Positions 7,950 to 16,472 of a DNA stretch of 55,624 bases are shown piece by piece (the first letter of the stretch is position 1; the number at the start of each line of letters is the position of its first letter). The notes beneath the pieces are model-generated. The model was not told the DNA's origin and did not search any database. It was given only the letters and a program-made list of their open reading frames with translations. This DNA is from an uncultured Ruminococcus sp. (GTDB lineage Bacteria > Bacillota > Clostridia > Oscillospirales > CAG-272), in NCBI GenBank assembly GCA_902778725.1, contig CACYYS010000003.1:1-55624 (forward strand), given 5' to 3'. Position numbers and translations under genes: made by a program.

Positions 7950-9257
7950 TTATCCCTCGTAGCAGCCGAAAAAGATCGGCAGCCCGGTCGCGGTGTCGAT
8001 GATCGCGTAGCAAAACGGCCGGTCAAGGACGACGCGCGGCGGCTCTTCGACCGGCATGGCGCTGCCTGCCGGCACGAGGACCGCGGTCGCGGCGGCGGCT
8101 TTCGTTCCGTCCTTCGTTACCTCGATATGCGTTTTGTGCAGGACGTCGGAGATATAGAGGGGCAGACCGTTTTTCGTTGCGCCGAGCCCGGTGAAGTCCG
8201 CTTTGTCGGGGTCGAAGGCGTCGGTCACGCCGAGAACTTTCAGCAGGTCGACGAGCGAGGCGGCGGTGTCGGACGTGAATTCCGGCATCTCGGTTATCAC
8301 CTTGCGGTCCTCGGCGCTGTTAACGAGCGTGAGGTATTTTTCCCCGTCAAGGGAGGCGATATAGTCGGAGATATTCGTCCCCTCCTCGGGCAGCAGAGCA
8401 AGGAAGGCGTAGGTGCCGCCGGCGTAACGCTTGACAAAGCCGGTTTCTTTTTCGCCTTTGATATAGCCGTATTCATCGGTGGAGAAGAAGGGGAGCGTTT
8501 TTTCCTTCCCGTCGGAACCGGTAAACGTTTTGTCCCACGTCCTCATTCCTTTATTCTGCCACTCTGCGATAAAAGAGAGAGCGTTGACAAGGATCATTGC
8601 CGTGTATTCGTCGATCGTGCGGTCGGGGAGGATCGAGGGGATCATCCCGTCGGTCTTTTCCTTGACCCAGTCGTTGACCGGCTGCTCCGGTTTTGCGAGA
8701 GAGAGGTCGATCTTCCTTACCTCCGCCGCGTAGTAGTTTTGCATCAGGGAGAGGAAGGCGTCGCTCGGCTCCAGCACCTTTTCCGCGTACCAGACCGAGT
8801 CGGCGGCCTTGAGCATCGCCTTTTCGTTCCCTCCGAGGGAGGTAACAAAGGTATAGAGCTGGGTATTGAGGGTGTCGACGTCCATCCCGGCGCAGAGGAG
8901 CTTTTCAAGCTGCGCTTTCGTTTCCCCCTTCGCGCCGTTTGCCGCCATCGTCAGGGCGACTGCGACGGAGAGAGGGGAGAGAAGGGCGTTTTTGCCGTTT
9001 TCTTCATAGTATTTCCGGTAGAGGTCGAGCGCAAAGTCCGCGTGCCCTTCCACAAACGCGGCGGAGAGGGGACCGGTCTTGATCTCGGTCCGCTCGCTGA
9101 GCGGTTTTCCCGTCGGTTTGGTCTCGGCGTCCGCTCTCGCCGTGTCGCTTTCCTGACCGACCGGCGCCGTCTCCGCCGGGAGGGCGTTCCGGCAGCCGGA
9201 GAGGATCGGCAGGGAGAGGAGGGCGAGCGCGAGAAGGAGAGAGAGAATTTTTTTCAT
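7950..9257 (-). CDS. Serpin-family protease inhibitor, lipoprotein (copy 1)
   Basis: 435 residues with a lipoprotein signal (PILSGC, Cys22). It carries the full serpin fold: an N-terminal segment like SPLSVAVALTMAANGAKGETKAQL, the shutter and breach strands (FLALLPEEG), the hinge DGTKAAAATAV and the C-terminal DRPFCYAIIDTATGLPIFFG signature. The small-residue hinge shows an inhibitory type. Counting from the hinge puts the scissile bond near VPAGSAM, so P1 cannot be fixed by eye. Start: ATG 9257 has AAGGAG 7 bases upstream; an upstream TTG (9284) has none. A second serpin lies just upstream on the same strand. Likely targets are extracellular proteases of host or competitor origin. Confidence 0.93.
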   Translation of the reverse strand: MKKILSLLLALALLSLPILSGCRNALPAETAPVGQESDTARADAETKPTGKPLSERTEIKTGPLSAAFVEGHADFALDLYRKYYEENGKNALLSPLSVAVALTMAANGAKGETKAQLEKLLCAGMDVDTLNTQLYTFVTSLGGNEKAMLKAADSVWYAEKVLEPSDAFLSLMQNYYAAEVRKIDLSLAKPEQPVNDWVKEKTDGMIPSILPDRTIDEYTAMILVNALSFIAEWQNKGMRTWDKTFTGSDGKEKTLPFFSTDEYGYIKGEKETGFVKRYAGGTYAFLALLPEEGTNISDYIASLDGEKYLTLVNSAEDRKVITEMPEFTSDTAASLVDLLKVLGVTDAFDPDKADFTGLGATKNGLPLYISDVLHKTHIEVTKDGTKAAAATAVLVPAGSAMPVEEPPRVVLDRPFCYAIIDTATGLPIFFGCYEG

Positions 9258-9327
9258 AGGGAGTCTCCTTTTTATGGATTTCAAACGTTGATACGCTGTA
9301 AAACGGAAAATTCCTTATCGTTCCGGT

Positions 9328-10611
9328 TTATCCTTCAAAGCAGCCGAAAAAGATCGGCAGCCCGGTCGCGGTGTCGACGATCGCGTAGAGGAAAGGCCGG
9401 TCGAGGACGACGGAGGGGAGCTGTTCGGGGGAGAGAGCCGCGTTCTTGCGCACGACCACGGCGGTCGCGGCGGCGGCCTTCGTCCCGTCCTTCGTCAGGT
9501 CGATCCGCGTTTTGTGCAGGACTTTGGAAACGGAGAAATCCCGCTTCCCGTCGGCGGAGAGGCCGGAGAGGTCGGCGTTTCCCCCAAAGACGGTCTTCAC
9601 CCCGAGGAGGGGGAGGGTTTCGGCGAGGTCGCATCCGAACTCGGAGGAAAACTCCGGGATCGTTACGTTGACCGCGCGCCCCTCGGAGCCGTTGACGAGT
9701 GCGAGATAGCGCTCTCCGTCGAGGGAGGCGAGATAGTCGGAGAGGGAGATCCCCTCGTTCGGCAGCAGCGCGAGAAAGGCGAACGTCCCGCCGGCGTAAG
9801 GCTTGATAAAGCCGGTCTCCTTTTCTCCTTTGATATACGCCTGCTCCCGCCCCGAGAAGAAGGGGAGCGTTTTCGTTTTTCCCTCTCCGTCGGTGAACGC
9901 CATCTCGCGGGTCGTCTCGGCGGGATCCTTCCATTTTGCCTCAAAGGCGAGGGCGTTGACCAGGACCATCGCGGCGGAGGGTCCGAGATCTTTCTCCGAG
10001 ACGATCTTCGGGATCATTTCGTCGGTCTTTTCCTTGACCCAGCCGTTGATCCGGTCGGCGGCGTCCGGGCTGGCGAGATCCAGCTCGCGCACCTCGGCGG
10101 CGTAATAGGTCCGGACCAGATCGAGGAAGGCGGGCGCGGGGGTGATTGCCGATCCGTTGTACCAGATCGAGTCGGCGGCCTTGAGGCGCGCGTCCTCGCT
10201 GCCGCCGAGAGAGGCCGTGTAGGTATAAAGCTGTTCGTTGAAGGCGCCGATCTCCGCGCCGCCGGCGAGGAAACGCTCCAGCTCCTCCTTCGTTTCCCCT
10301 CTCGCGCCGTTCGCGGTCATCGTCAGAGCGAGCGAGACGGAGAGCGGGGAGAGGAGAACGCTTTTCGGATCGGCGCGGTATACCTCGGAAAAGAGGGAGA
10401 GCGCCATCTCCGCCTGGCTTTGGACAAAGGCTTCCCCGATCACGCCGTGCGGCGCGTCCTCTCCGCCTTCGCCCGTCGGGCGGGCGGTGGGAAGAGCGGC
10501 GGGGCGCTCTTCGGCCGTCTCCGTCTCCGGCGGGAGAGCCGTCCCGCAGGCGGAGAAGAGAGGAAGCGCGAAAAAGAGCAGGGCAAGAAAAAGAGCGGCA
10601 GATCGTTTCAT
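9328..10611 (-). CDS. Serpin-family protease inhibitor, lipoprotein (copy 2)
   Basis: 427 residues, lipobox LFSAC with Cys22. It is clearly a paralogue of the next serpin: the same SPLSVSLALTMTANGARGETK segment, the same DGTKAAAATAV hinge and DRPFLYAIVDTATGLPIFFGC end. The reactive loop after the hinge reads VVVRKNAALSPEQLP and differs strongly from copy 1, which predicts a different protease specificity, perhaps trypsin-like if cleavage is after R or K. ATG 10611 has AAGGAG 6 bases upstream; a GTG just before it is too close. The 70-base gap to copy 1 contains sequence resembling this gene's own upstream region. Confidence 0.93.
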   Translation of the reverse strand: MKRSAALFLALLFFALPLFSACGTALPPETETAEERPAALPTARPTGEGGEDAPHGVIGEAFVQSQAEMALSLFSEVYRADPKSVLLSPLSVSLALTMTANGARGETKEELERFLAGGAEIGAFNEQLYTYTASLGGSEDARLKAADSIWYNGSAITPAPAFLDLVRTYYAAEVRELDLASPDAADRINGWVKEKTDEMIPKIVSEKDLGPSAAMVLVNALAFEAKWKDPAETTREMAFTDGEGKTKTLPFFSGREQAYIKGEKETGFIKPYAGGTFAFLALLPNEGISLSDYLASLDGERYLALVNGSEGRAVNVTIPEFSSEFGCDLAETLPLLGVKTVFGGNADLSGLSADGKRDFSVSKVLHKTRIDLTKDGTKAAAATAVVVRKNAALSPEQLPSVVLDRPFLYAIVDTATGLPIFFGCFEG

Positions 10612-10670
10612 CACAGACTCCTTGGCAGTTATTTCATTCGTTTATACGCCGGAGAAGAAAAGTTTCCTTT

Positions 10671-11183
10671 TTATTCTGCTTTATTTTTTATTTCGTTTTC
10701 ACGGAGCATCGCCTCGAGGATCTCCACCGAGGAGACGACGAGCCGGGCGCAGGGGCGCTTGCTGTAAAAATCGGGTGAGCGGGGAGTAGGGGTCGAGTCG
10801 GCGCGGTCGCGCGCCACCTTCTCCGCCGTGAGCCGGAGCAGCTCGGCGCAGGAGAGGGAGCCGTTCTCCGCCCGGAAACGGTTACAGAAGGCGGAGACGA
10901 GCGCGTAATGGGCGCGGCAAAGCTCCCGGTCGGGCTGATCGTAGCCGTAAAGATACCCCAGCGCCAGCGCCGCGGCGGAGACGGTGCCGCAGGTCTCGCG
11001 CTGGCGAGCCATCCCGCCGCCGAAGGAGGAGGCGATCCGCAGAGCGTCCCGCTCCCCGAGTCCGGCGAGGTCGGCAAGAGCGCCGAACACCGCCTGTGCG
11101 CAGTTATAGCCGGAGAAAAAGAGGGTCAGCGCCTTCTTCTGCCGGGGGGAGAGTCCGCTTTCGTCCGGTATGTTTCCGTTCAT
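10671..11183 (-). CDS. C_GCAxxG_C_C family redox-active protein
   Basis: 170 residues. The defining pattern is visible: YNCAQAV, then SSFGGGMARQRETCGTVSAAALALG, then two further Cys-containing helices (ELCRAHY, AFCNRFR, LSCAELL). The family is named for these conserved cysteines and is thought to bind metal or do thiol redox chemistry; its reaction is not established. The ATG at 11183 overlaps the tex stop (11180) by 4 bases and is preceded by AAGGA within tex. The C-terminal tail beyond about residue 130 is not conserved in type and ends in a charged helix. Confidence 0.85.
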   Translation of the reverse strand: MNGNIPDESGLSPRQKKALTLFFSGYNCAQAVFGALADLAGLGERDALRIASSFGGGMARQRETCGTVSAAALALGYLYGYDQPDRELCRAHYALVSAFCNRFRAENGSLSCAELLRLTAEKVARDRADSTPTPRSPDFYSKRPCARLVVSSVEILEAMLRENEIKNKAE

Positions 11184-13330
11184 TTCGCGTCCTTCGGTTT
11201 CTGCATCGTCAGGGAGATGCGGCCTCTTGCCTTATCGACGTCGAGCACCCACACGGTCACGATGTCGCCGACCGAGAGGACCTCGGTGGGGTGGTTGATC
11301 CGCCGCCCGGCGATCCGGGAGATGTGGACGAGTCCGTCCTGATGCACGCCGATATCGACGAACGCGCCGAAGTCGACGAGATTGCGTACCGTGCCGGTGA
11401 GCTCCATCCCGGGGACAAGATTGTCGATCGAGAGGACGTCGTGCCGGAGCATCGGGGCGGGCAGGCTGTCGCGCGGGTCGAGACCCGGCTTTGCCAGGGC
11501 GTCGACGATGTCGTTTAAGGTAGGGAGCCCTATCTCAAGCTCCGCCGCCAGCTTTTCCCGGCCGTATGCCGCGACCTTCTCCGGCAGGTCGGAGAGTCCC
11601 TTTGCCGCGTCCTTCGCGGTATAGCCGAAGCGCTCGAGGAGCGCGCGCGCGGCGTCGTAACTCTCGGGGTGGACAGCGGTCGCGTCGAGCGGCTCTTTGC
11701 CGCCGTGCACGCGCAAAAAGCCCGCGCACTGCAAAAAGGCCTTCGGCCCCAGCTTCGGCACCTTTTTCAGCGCCGCGCGGGAGGAGAACGCTCCGTTCTC
11801 CGTGCGGTAGGCGACGACGTTCGCGGCCAGCGCGGGACCGAGCCCCGCGATATGCGAGAGCAGCGGGGCGGAGGCGGTGTTCAGGTCCGCGCCGACCGAG
11901 TTGACGCAATCCTCGACCACGCCGTCCAGCGCCGTGGAAAGCGCCTTTTCCGGCATGTCGTGCTGATACTGCCCCACGCCGATGGACTTCGGGTCGATCT
12001 TGACAAGCTCCGCAAGCGGATCCTGCAGGCGCCGCGCGATCGAGACGGCGCTGCGCAGAGAGACGTCGAACTGCGGGAACTCCTTTGCGCCGAGCTCGGA
12101 GGCGGAGTAGACGGAGGCGCCCGCCTCGCTCACGACCATATAGGAGACGCCGGGAAGCTCGGGGAGAAGGGAAGCGGCAAACTCCTCCGTCTCGTGGGAG
12201 GCGGTGCCGTTGCCGATCGCCATCACGTCGACCCGGTGCTTTCTCGCCAGCGAGAGGACGGTCCGTCTGGCTTCCTCGAGGCGCATGTGCGGGGGGACGG
12301 GATAGATCACGCCGGTGTCGAGCACCTTGCCCGTCGGGTCGACCACCGCTACCTTGCAGCCGGTGCGGTATCCCGGGTCGAGCCCGAGCGCGGTCCTGCC
12401 GCGCAGCGGCGGCTGCATCAGGAGCTGCCGGAGATTGAGCGCAAACACGCGGATGGCGGATTCGTCCGCCTCGTCCGTTTTCTCGCCGCGGATCTCCCGC
12501 TCGATCGAGGGGAAGATCAGCCGGTCGTAGGCGTCCCGCGCGGCGGAGATCACCAGAAGACCGCAGGGGCTCTCGTTTTTTACAAAGGAGGAGAAGAGGA
12601 TGTTTTCCGCCTTCAGCCGGTCGAACTCGACCGAGACCTTCAGCATCCCCTCGCGCTCTCCGCGGTTGATGGCGAGGAGCCGGTGCCCGGGGATGCGGGT
12701 GAGCTGCTCGCTGTAATCGGCGTAGTTTTCATAGACTCCGGCGTTCTCGCCCGTCTTTTTGGAGACGAGTTTGCCGTTCATTTTGCAGACGTAGCGCAGG
12801 CGGCGGCGCACCTCCGCGTCGTCGGAGATCGTCTCCGCGATGATGTCGGAGGCGCCGGCGAGCGCGTCCTCCGGCGTTTCCACTCCCTTTTCGGGGTCGA
12901 CGAACGCCGCCGCCTCCGCCACGGGATCGGTCTTCGGGTCCTGCTCGAGGATGCGGAGGGCGAGCGGCTCCAGGCCTTTTTCCTTTGCGATTGTCGCGCG
13001 GGTGCGGCGCTTCGGGCGGAAGGGACGGTAGATGTCCTCCACCTCCGTCATCGTTTTCGCGTTTTCCAGCGCGGCGGCGATCTCCTCGGTCAGCTTGCCC
13101 TGTTCCTCGATCGTGCTCCTCGCTTTTTCCTTCGCTTCGTCGAGCGAGCGCAGGTAGACGAGGCGCTCGGAGAGGGCGCGCAGCTCGGTATCGGTGAGGG
13201 AGCCGGTCGCTTCCTTGCGGTAGCGTGCGATGAAGGGGATGGTGTTGCCCTCGTCGATCAGCCGGACGGCTGCCTCGACCTGTCCTTCTCTTACCTTCAG
13301 CTCGCCCGCGATCGTTTGAATGATGTCCAT
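11180..13330 (-). CDS. tex: Tex-family RNA-binding transcription accessory protein
   Basis: 716 residues, the normal Tex length. Domain order: N-terminal helical Tex domain (1-200), YqgF/RNase H-like domain with GLDPGYRTGCKVAVVD (about 315-420), helix-hairpin-helix pair including LNTASAPLLSHIAGLGPALA (about 490-560), and a C-terminal S1 domain (about 645-716, GTVRNLVDFGAFVDIGVHQDG). Tex binds nucleic acid and associates with RNA polymerase; it affects transcription elongation and stress tolerance. AAGGAG sits 6 bases before ATG 13330. It follows the alanyl-tRNA editing gene by 22 bases and overlaps the redox protein gene, so these three are probably one transcript. Confidence 0.96.
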   Translation of the reverse strand: MDIIQTIAGELKVREGQVEAAVRLIDEGNTIPFIARYRKEATGSLTDTELRALSERLVYLRSLDEAKEKARSTIEEQGKLTEEIAAALENAKTMTEVEDIYRPFRPKRRTRATIAKEKGLEPLALRILEQDPKTDPVAEAAAFVDPEKGVETPEDALAGASDIIAETISDDAEVRRRLRYVCKMNGKLVSKKTGENAGVYENYADYSEQLTRIPGHRLLAINRGEREGMLKVSVEFDRLKAENILFSSFVKNESPCGLLVISAARDAYDRLIFPSIEREIRGEKTDEADESAIRVFALNLRQLLMQPPLRGRTALGLDPGYRTGCKVAVVDPTGKVLDTGVIYPVPPHMRLEEARRTVLSLARKHRVDVMAIGNGTASHETEEFAASLLPELPGVSYMVVSEAGASVYSASELGAKEFPQFDVSLRSAVSIARRLQDPLAELVKIDPKSIGVGQYQHDMPEKALSTALDGVVEDCVNSVGADLNTASAPLLSHIAGLGPALAANVVAYRTENGAFSSRAALKKVPKLGPKAFLQCAGFLRVHGGKEPLDATAVHPESYDAARALLERFGYTAKDAAKGLSDLPEKVAAYGREKLAAELEIGLPTLNDIVDALAKPGLDPRDSLPAPMLRHDVLSIDNLVPGMELTGTVRNLVDFGAFVDIGVHQDGLVHISRIAGRRINHPTEVLSVGDIVTVWVLDVDKARGRISLTMQKPKDAK

Positions 13331-13352
13331 ATCGTTCTCCTTGTCTTTCTTG

Positions 13353-14546
13353 TTATCGTTTGTCGGTTTCCGAGGGGATAAAGGAGCGGAAAAAGGTTTC
13401 CGCTTTTTCTCTTGTCGTATCGGCGGAGCCGAAGATCATCGAGGGGCTCCCCCCGCCGGAGCCGGAGAGCGCCTCCCCGATCCGGGGCGCGATTTTGCGC
13501 ATATCCAGCGTGCCGGAGGCCGCCGTGTAGGCGATCCGCCCCTTTTCCCGTGTGAGGACCACGGCGAGAGATCTTGTCTTTTTCTGCAGCTCGTTTGCGT
13601 ATTCGGTCATATCCTTGCGGGAGAGCTCCTCCTCCCAGAGGACGACCGGTCCGTCGCTCATTTCCCGCTCGCGCAGGCGCCGGAGAGCCGCCTCCCGCTT
13701 TTCTGCGGCGAGGGCGCCGGCTTTCCGGGACTCCTCTTCCAGCCTGTCCCGCATCCGCTCCGCCGCTTCCGCCACCTCCTCCGGCTTTGCGGAGAGGAGA
13801 GCGGAGATCCTTTTGACGCTTTCGTTTTTCTTTTTCGCGTCTTCGTAGGCGGCCAGTCCGCAGAGTACGGTCAGGCGCAGCCCGCCCTTCCACGTCATGC
13901 GGGAGAGGATGCGGATCTGTCCGATCTCGCCGGTGCGGGCGACGTGCGGCGCACAGCAGGCGCAGACGTCCACCCCCTCCACCGTTACGATCCGGATCCG
14001 CCCGGAGAGCTCTTTTTTGGAGCGGTAGACGAGCGAGGCGAGCTCCTTTTCATCGGGGAAGGAGACGGTCACCGGCAGGTTTTTCGCCACTGCGAGGTTC
14101 GCTTCGTATTCCGCGCGGTCAAGCTCCGCGTCCGTGAGGTGCTTTGAGGTGTCGATCGTCACGACCTCCCCCTCGCCGAGGCGGAAGCCGACGTTCTCGG
14201 AGCCGTAGAGGGAGTGGAGCAGCCCGGAGAGGACGTGCTCGCCGCTGTGCGCCTGCATCCGGCGGAGCCGCAGGAGCGCGTCGAGCTTTCCGTGTACGCT
14301 CGCCCCGACGGGGAACGGCCGGCGGGTGCGGTGCAGGATCGCGCCGTCCCGCTCGGCGAGCGCGGTGACGGGGACGCCGTCAAGCGTCCCCTCGTCCCTC
14401 TCCTGCCCGCCTCCGCCCGGGAAAAAGGCGGTCTCCGAGAGGATCGTGTCATACCCCTCTCCCGCCTTCTCGCAGGAGAGGACGGTCGCGTCGAATTCCA
14501 TCCGCGCGCCGTCGGTTTCATACCATTTTTTCGTAGAATACGTCAT
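13353..14546 (-). CDS. Alanyl-tRNA editing protein, AlaX long form with DHHA1 domain
   Basis: 397 residues. It hydrolyses Ser-tRNA(Ala) mischarged by AlaRS. The editing core has the zinc motif HSGEH (H100, H104) and CxxxH (C197, H201), plus FFPGGGGQ near residue 42. A coiled-coil linker (about 250-300) leads to a C-terminal DHHA1-type domain ending GSGGGSPSMIFGSAD. Start: ATG 14546 has AAGGA 8 bases upstream. The in-frame ATG at 14573 lies only 3 bases after the predicted -10 box and has no ribosome binding site, so it is very unlikely to be used. Confidence 0.92.
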   Translation of the reverse strand: MTYSTKKWYETDGARMEFDATVLSCEKAGEGYDTILSETAFFPGGGGQERDEGTLDGVPVTALAERDGAILHRTRRPFPVGASVHGKLDALLRLRRMQAHSGEHVLSGLLHSLYGSENVGFRLGEGEVVTIDTSKHLTDAELDRAEYEANLAVAKNLPVTVSFPDEKELASLVYRSKKELSGRIRIVTVEGVDVCACCAPHVARTGEIGQIRILSRMTWKGGLRLTVLCGLAAYEDAKKKNESVKRISALLSAKPEEVAEAAERMRDRLEEESRKAGALAAEKREAALRRLREREMSDGPVVLWEEELSRKDMTEYANELQKKTRSLAVVLTREKGRIAYTAASGTLDMRKIAPRIGEALSGSGGGSPSMIFGSADTTREKAETFFRSFIPSETDKR

Positions 14547-14576
14547 TGTTTCGTCCTTGCTTTGCAGAATCATTTT

Positions 14577-14605
14577 ATTCTATCATATTTTTTCTTTTAT
14601 TGCAA
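14577..14605 (-). promoter_or_regulatory. Promoter of the alaX-tex operon
   Basis: On the minus strand, TTGCAA (14605-14600) and TAGAAT (14582-14577), spacing 17. It supports the shorter start of the downstream gene. Confidence 0.7.
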
Positions 14606-14641
14606 GGAAAAAGCGTTCCCGCCCGCGGGAACGCTTTTTCC
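14606..14641 (-). terminator. Terminator of the lipid kinase / PAP2 operon
   Basis: A perfect 16-bp stem GAAAAAGCGTTCCCGC with its complement and a tiny CC loop, just after the PAP2 stop. It also abuts the alaX -35 box at 14600-14605. Confidence 0.8.
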
Positions 14642-15333
14642 TATTTTTGCTGCCGGAAAAGGAGCTTGTAGAGGAGGAGATAGAGCAGCAGGCTGTACGG
14701 GATCGCGAGGATCACGTCGAGCAGGGAGTGCTGCTTGACAAAGACGGTGGAGAGGGAAACGAGCGTCCCGCAGACCGCCGTCAGGGCGACGGGCCATTTT
14801 TTCCTTTTCAGCGCTTCGTTCTCGATCACGCCGAAGAAGACGGCGAACACGCCGATCACGTGGACGCTCGGCAGGACGTTGGTGTTGGTGTCCGCGCGGT
14901 AGATCGCCGCGATCAGACGGATAAAAACGTTGTCCCGGCCGAGCGAGGCGAGGTCCGGCCGCAGGTCCTGCCCGTTCGGGAAAAAGAGACAGAACGTCAT
15001 CGCAAGCCCGAAGCTCACGCCGACGAAGATCATATAGCGGGAAAACCCTTTGCCGTCAAAGAAAAGGAGATAGAGCCCGACCGAGCCGAGCATCACGTAC
15101 CAGAGATAATAGAAGACGATGAAGCCCTCGAGGAACGGGATCTGATCGTCGATCGGGAGGTGGGACGGCCAGTAGCCGGTCAGCGGCACCGCTCTTTCCA
15201 CAAAGAAGAAGTACCAGAGATAGGCGGGCAGGATCAGCGCGAAGAGCAGGGGGAGGAAACGCTTTTTCGGGTCGGCGCCGCGCGTGAGGAGGCCGACGGG
15301 ACGTTCGGGCGCCGGTCGGGAGGGGGCCGTCAT
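14641..15333 (-). CDS. PAP2-superfamily membrane phosphatase
   Basis: 230 residues with about six membrane segments. The phosphatase motifs are present in modified form: LPSVHVIG for the PSGH box and STVFVKQHSLLDV for the SRxxxxxHxxxD box, which keeps the His and Asp. This pattern resembles the inositol-phosphotransferase or phosphatidic-acid branch of PAP2. Start: ATG 15333 overlaps the upstream lipid kinase stop (ATGA) and has GGAAGGAAGG just before it. Coupling with a diacylglycerol-kinase-type enzyme suggests opposing or sequential steps in lipid phosphate turnover, for example lipid recycling after teichoic acid or undecaprenyl phosphate chemistry. This pairing is inference. Confidence 0.85.
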   Translation of the reverse strand: MTAPSRPAPERPVGLLTRGADPKKRFLPLLFALILPAYLWYFFFVERAVPLTGYWPSHLPIDDQIPFLEGFIVFYYLWYVMLGSVGLYLLFFDGKGFSRYMIFVGVSFGLAMTFCLFFPNGQDLRPDLASLGRDNVFIRLIAAIYRADTNTNVLPSVHVIGVFAVFFGVIENEALKRKKWPVALTAVCGTLVSLSTVFVKQHSLLDVILAIPYSLLLYLLLYKLLFRQQK

Positions 15334-16229
15334 TTCGCCTTCCTTCCGACGTAGAGGGAGATCGCACCGTGCAGGTTCTCGATCCCGATCTCGGCGGAGC
15401 CCTCCTGCCACTCTCCGTCCAGCGTCCAGTCCATCGAAGGATCCGCCGTGATCCGGATGCGGTCCGCGGAGAAAAAGGTGATCATGGAAGAGTTATAGTC
15501 CCGCGTCGTCAGAGCGGAGAGACATTCGCTGAATTCGACCGGATTGGTCGGGTTTTTGACGAGCAGGACCTCGAATTTCCCGTCGTTCATATCGACGAGC
15601 TCGGGAGAGATGGTGAGGATCCCCGCCACCGAGGTGGAGTTGGAGACGGCGCCGAAGATGTAGTCCCCCTCGCAGATCGTCTCCCGCGTTTCAAAGCGGA
15701 GGTGGCGGGGCTTGAGGGAGGAAAGGTCCTTCATCCCCTCCATGATGTAGGCGAGATGGCCGAAGGCGTTTTTCGCGCTCTGGGGGGTGGAGTAGGAGGC
15801 GCGGGTAAAGGCGCCGAAGGAGGCGACGTAGGTGAAGTGCCGGCCGTCAAAGCTGCCGACGTCAAGCTTGCGGGCTTCCCCCTCCATGATGTCTTTTGCC
15901 GCCGCGAGGACGTTTTTGGAGAGCTTCAGACTGTTTGCAAAGTCGTTGGTGCTGCCGGCGGGGATGTAGCCGAGGGGGGTGTCCGCGCCGGAGGCGAGCA
16001 GACCGTCCACGCATTCGTTGAAGGTGCCGTCCCCCCCGATGCAGACGACCAGCGACACGCGGCCGGCGAGCGCCGCCACGGTGTCCCGCCCGTCGCCCCG
16101 CGCCTTCGTCGGATGGACGAGGCATTCCCAGCCGTAGGAGCCGAAAAGCTGCAGGATGTCGCAGAGCTGCCGGTTCGCTTTTTTCTGTCCCGCGTAGGGG
16201 TTGATGATAAGGAGAAGTTCTTTTTGCAT
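15330..16229 (-). CDS. Diacylglycerol kinase family lipid kinase (YegS/DgkB type)
   Basis: 299 residues, the family norm. It starts MQKELLLIINPYAGQKKA, the NP-G nucleotide-binding start, and has IGGDGTFNECVDGL, the catalytic GGDGT motif, near residue 84, then PAGSTNDFANSL. The C-terminal beta domain reads DWTLDGEW, typical for the family. It phosphorylates diacylglycerol or a related lipid with ATP at the inner membrane face. GGAG lies 6 bases before ATG 16229. The gene is followed with a 4-base overlap by the PAP2 phosphatase. The family also includes sphingosine-type and other lipid kinases, so the exact substrate is open. Confidence 0.93.
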   Translation of the reverse strand: MQKELLLIINPYAGQKKANRQLCDILQLFGSYGWECLVHPTKARGDGRDTVAALAGRVSLVVCIGGDGTFNECVDGLLASGADTPLGYIPAGSTNDFANSLKLSKNVLAAAKDIMEGEARKLDVGSFDGRHFTYVASFGAFTRASYSTPQSAKNAFGHLAYIMEGMKDLSSLKPRHLRFETRETICEGDYIFGAVSNSTSVAGILTISPELVDMNDGKFEVLLVKNPTNPVEFSECLSALTTRDYNSSMITFFSADRIRITADPSMDWTLDGEWQEGSAEIGIENLHGAISLYVGRKAK

Positions 16230-16319
16230 AAAAAACTCCGTTCTGTTCCCGTCCGCGCGGCGGATGGGAAGACTGGACCGCCGCGGCGCAAAAGAGGCCG
16301 GCGGGATCCGTTCCTCTTT

Positions 16320-16348
16320 ATTATAGCCTTTTTCCGCCGCCGGCGCAA
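16320..16348 (-). promoter_or_regulatory. Promoter of the lipid kinase gene
   Basis: TTGCGC (16348-16343) and a perfect TATAAT (16325-16320) on the minus strand, spacing 17. The leader is about 85 bases. In the rest of the 16230-16472 divergent gap I see only a weak candidate -10 (TAAAAT at 16436-16441) for azlC. Confidence 0.6.
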
Positions 16349-16472
16349 GAGGCGCGGCGGGAGAAAGTCTTGAATTTACTGTTAATTTTTTTTGCTTTTT
16401 TGGAGAGGAACGTAGATTTTACGGGAGGGATGTGGTAAAATAGGGTCATCTCGGCATTTCACGGAGGCATCT

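Noticed and set aside
7764..9671. A 635-codon plus-strand frame across the first serpin
   Set aside because: The minus-strand frame encodes an unmistakable serpin. The plus-strand translation is low complexity and lacks any recognised motif.
11669..13381. A 570-codon plus-strand frame opposite tex
   Set aside because: It is the antisense shadow of the conserved tex coding sequence.
16230..16472. Possible T-box or leucine-responsive leader before azlC
   Set aside because: No T-box sequence (TGGNACCGCG), specifier loop or terminator/antiterminator pair could be found.
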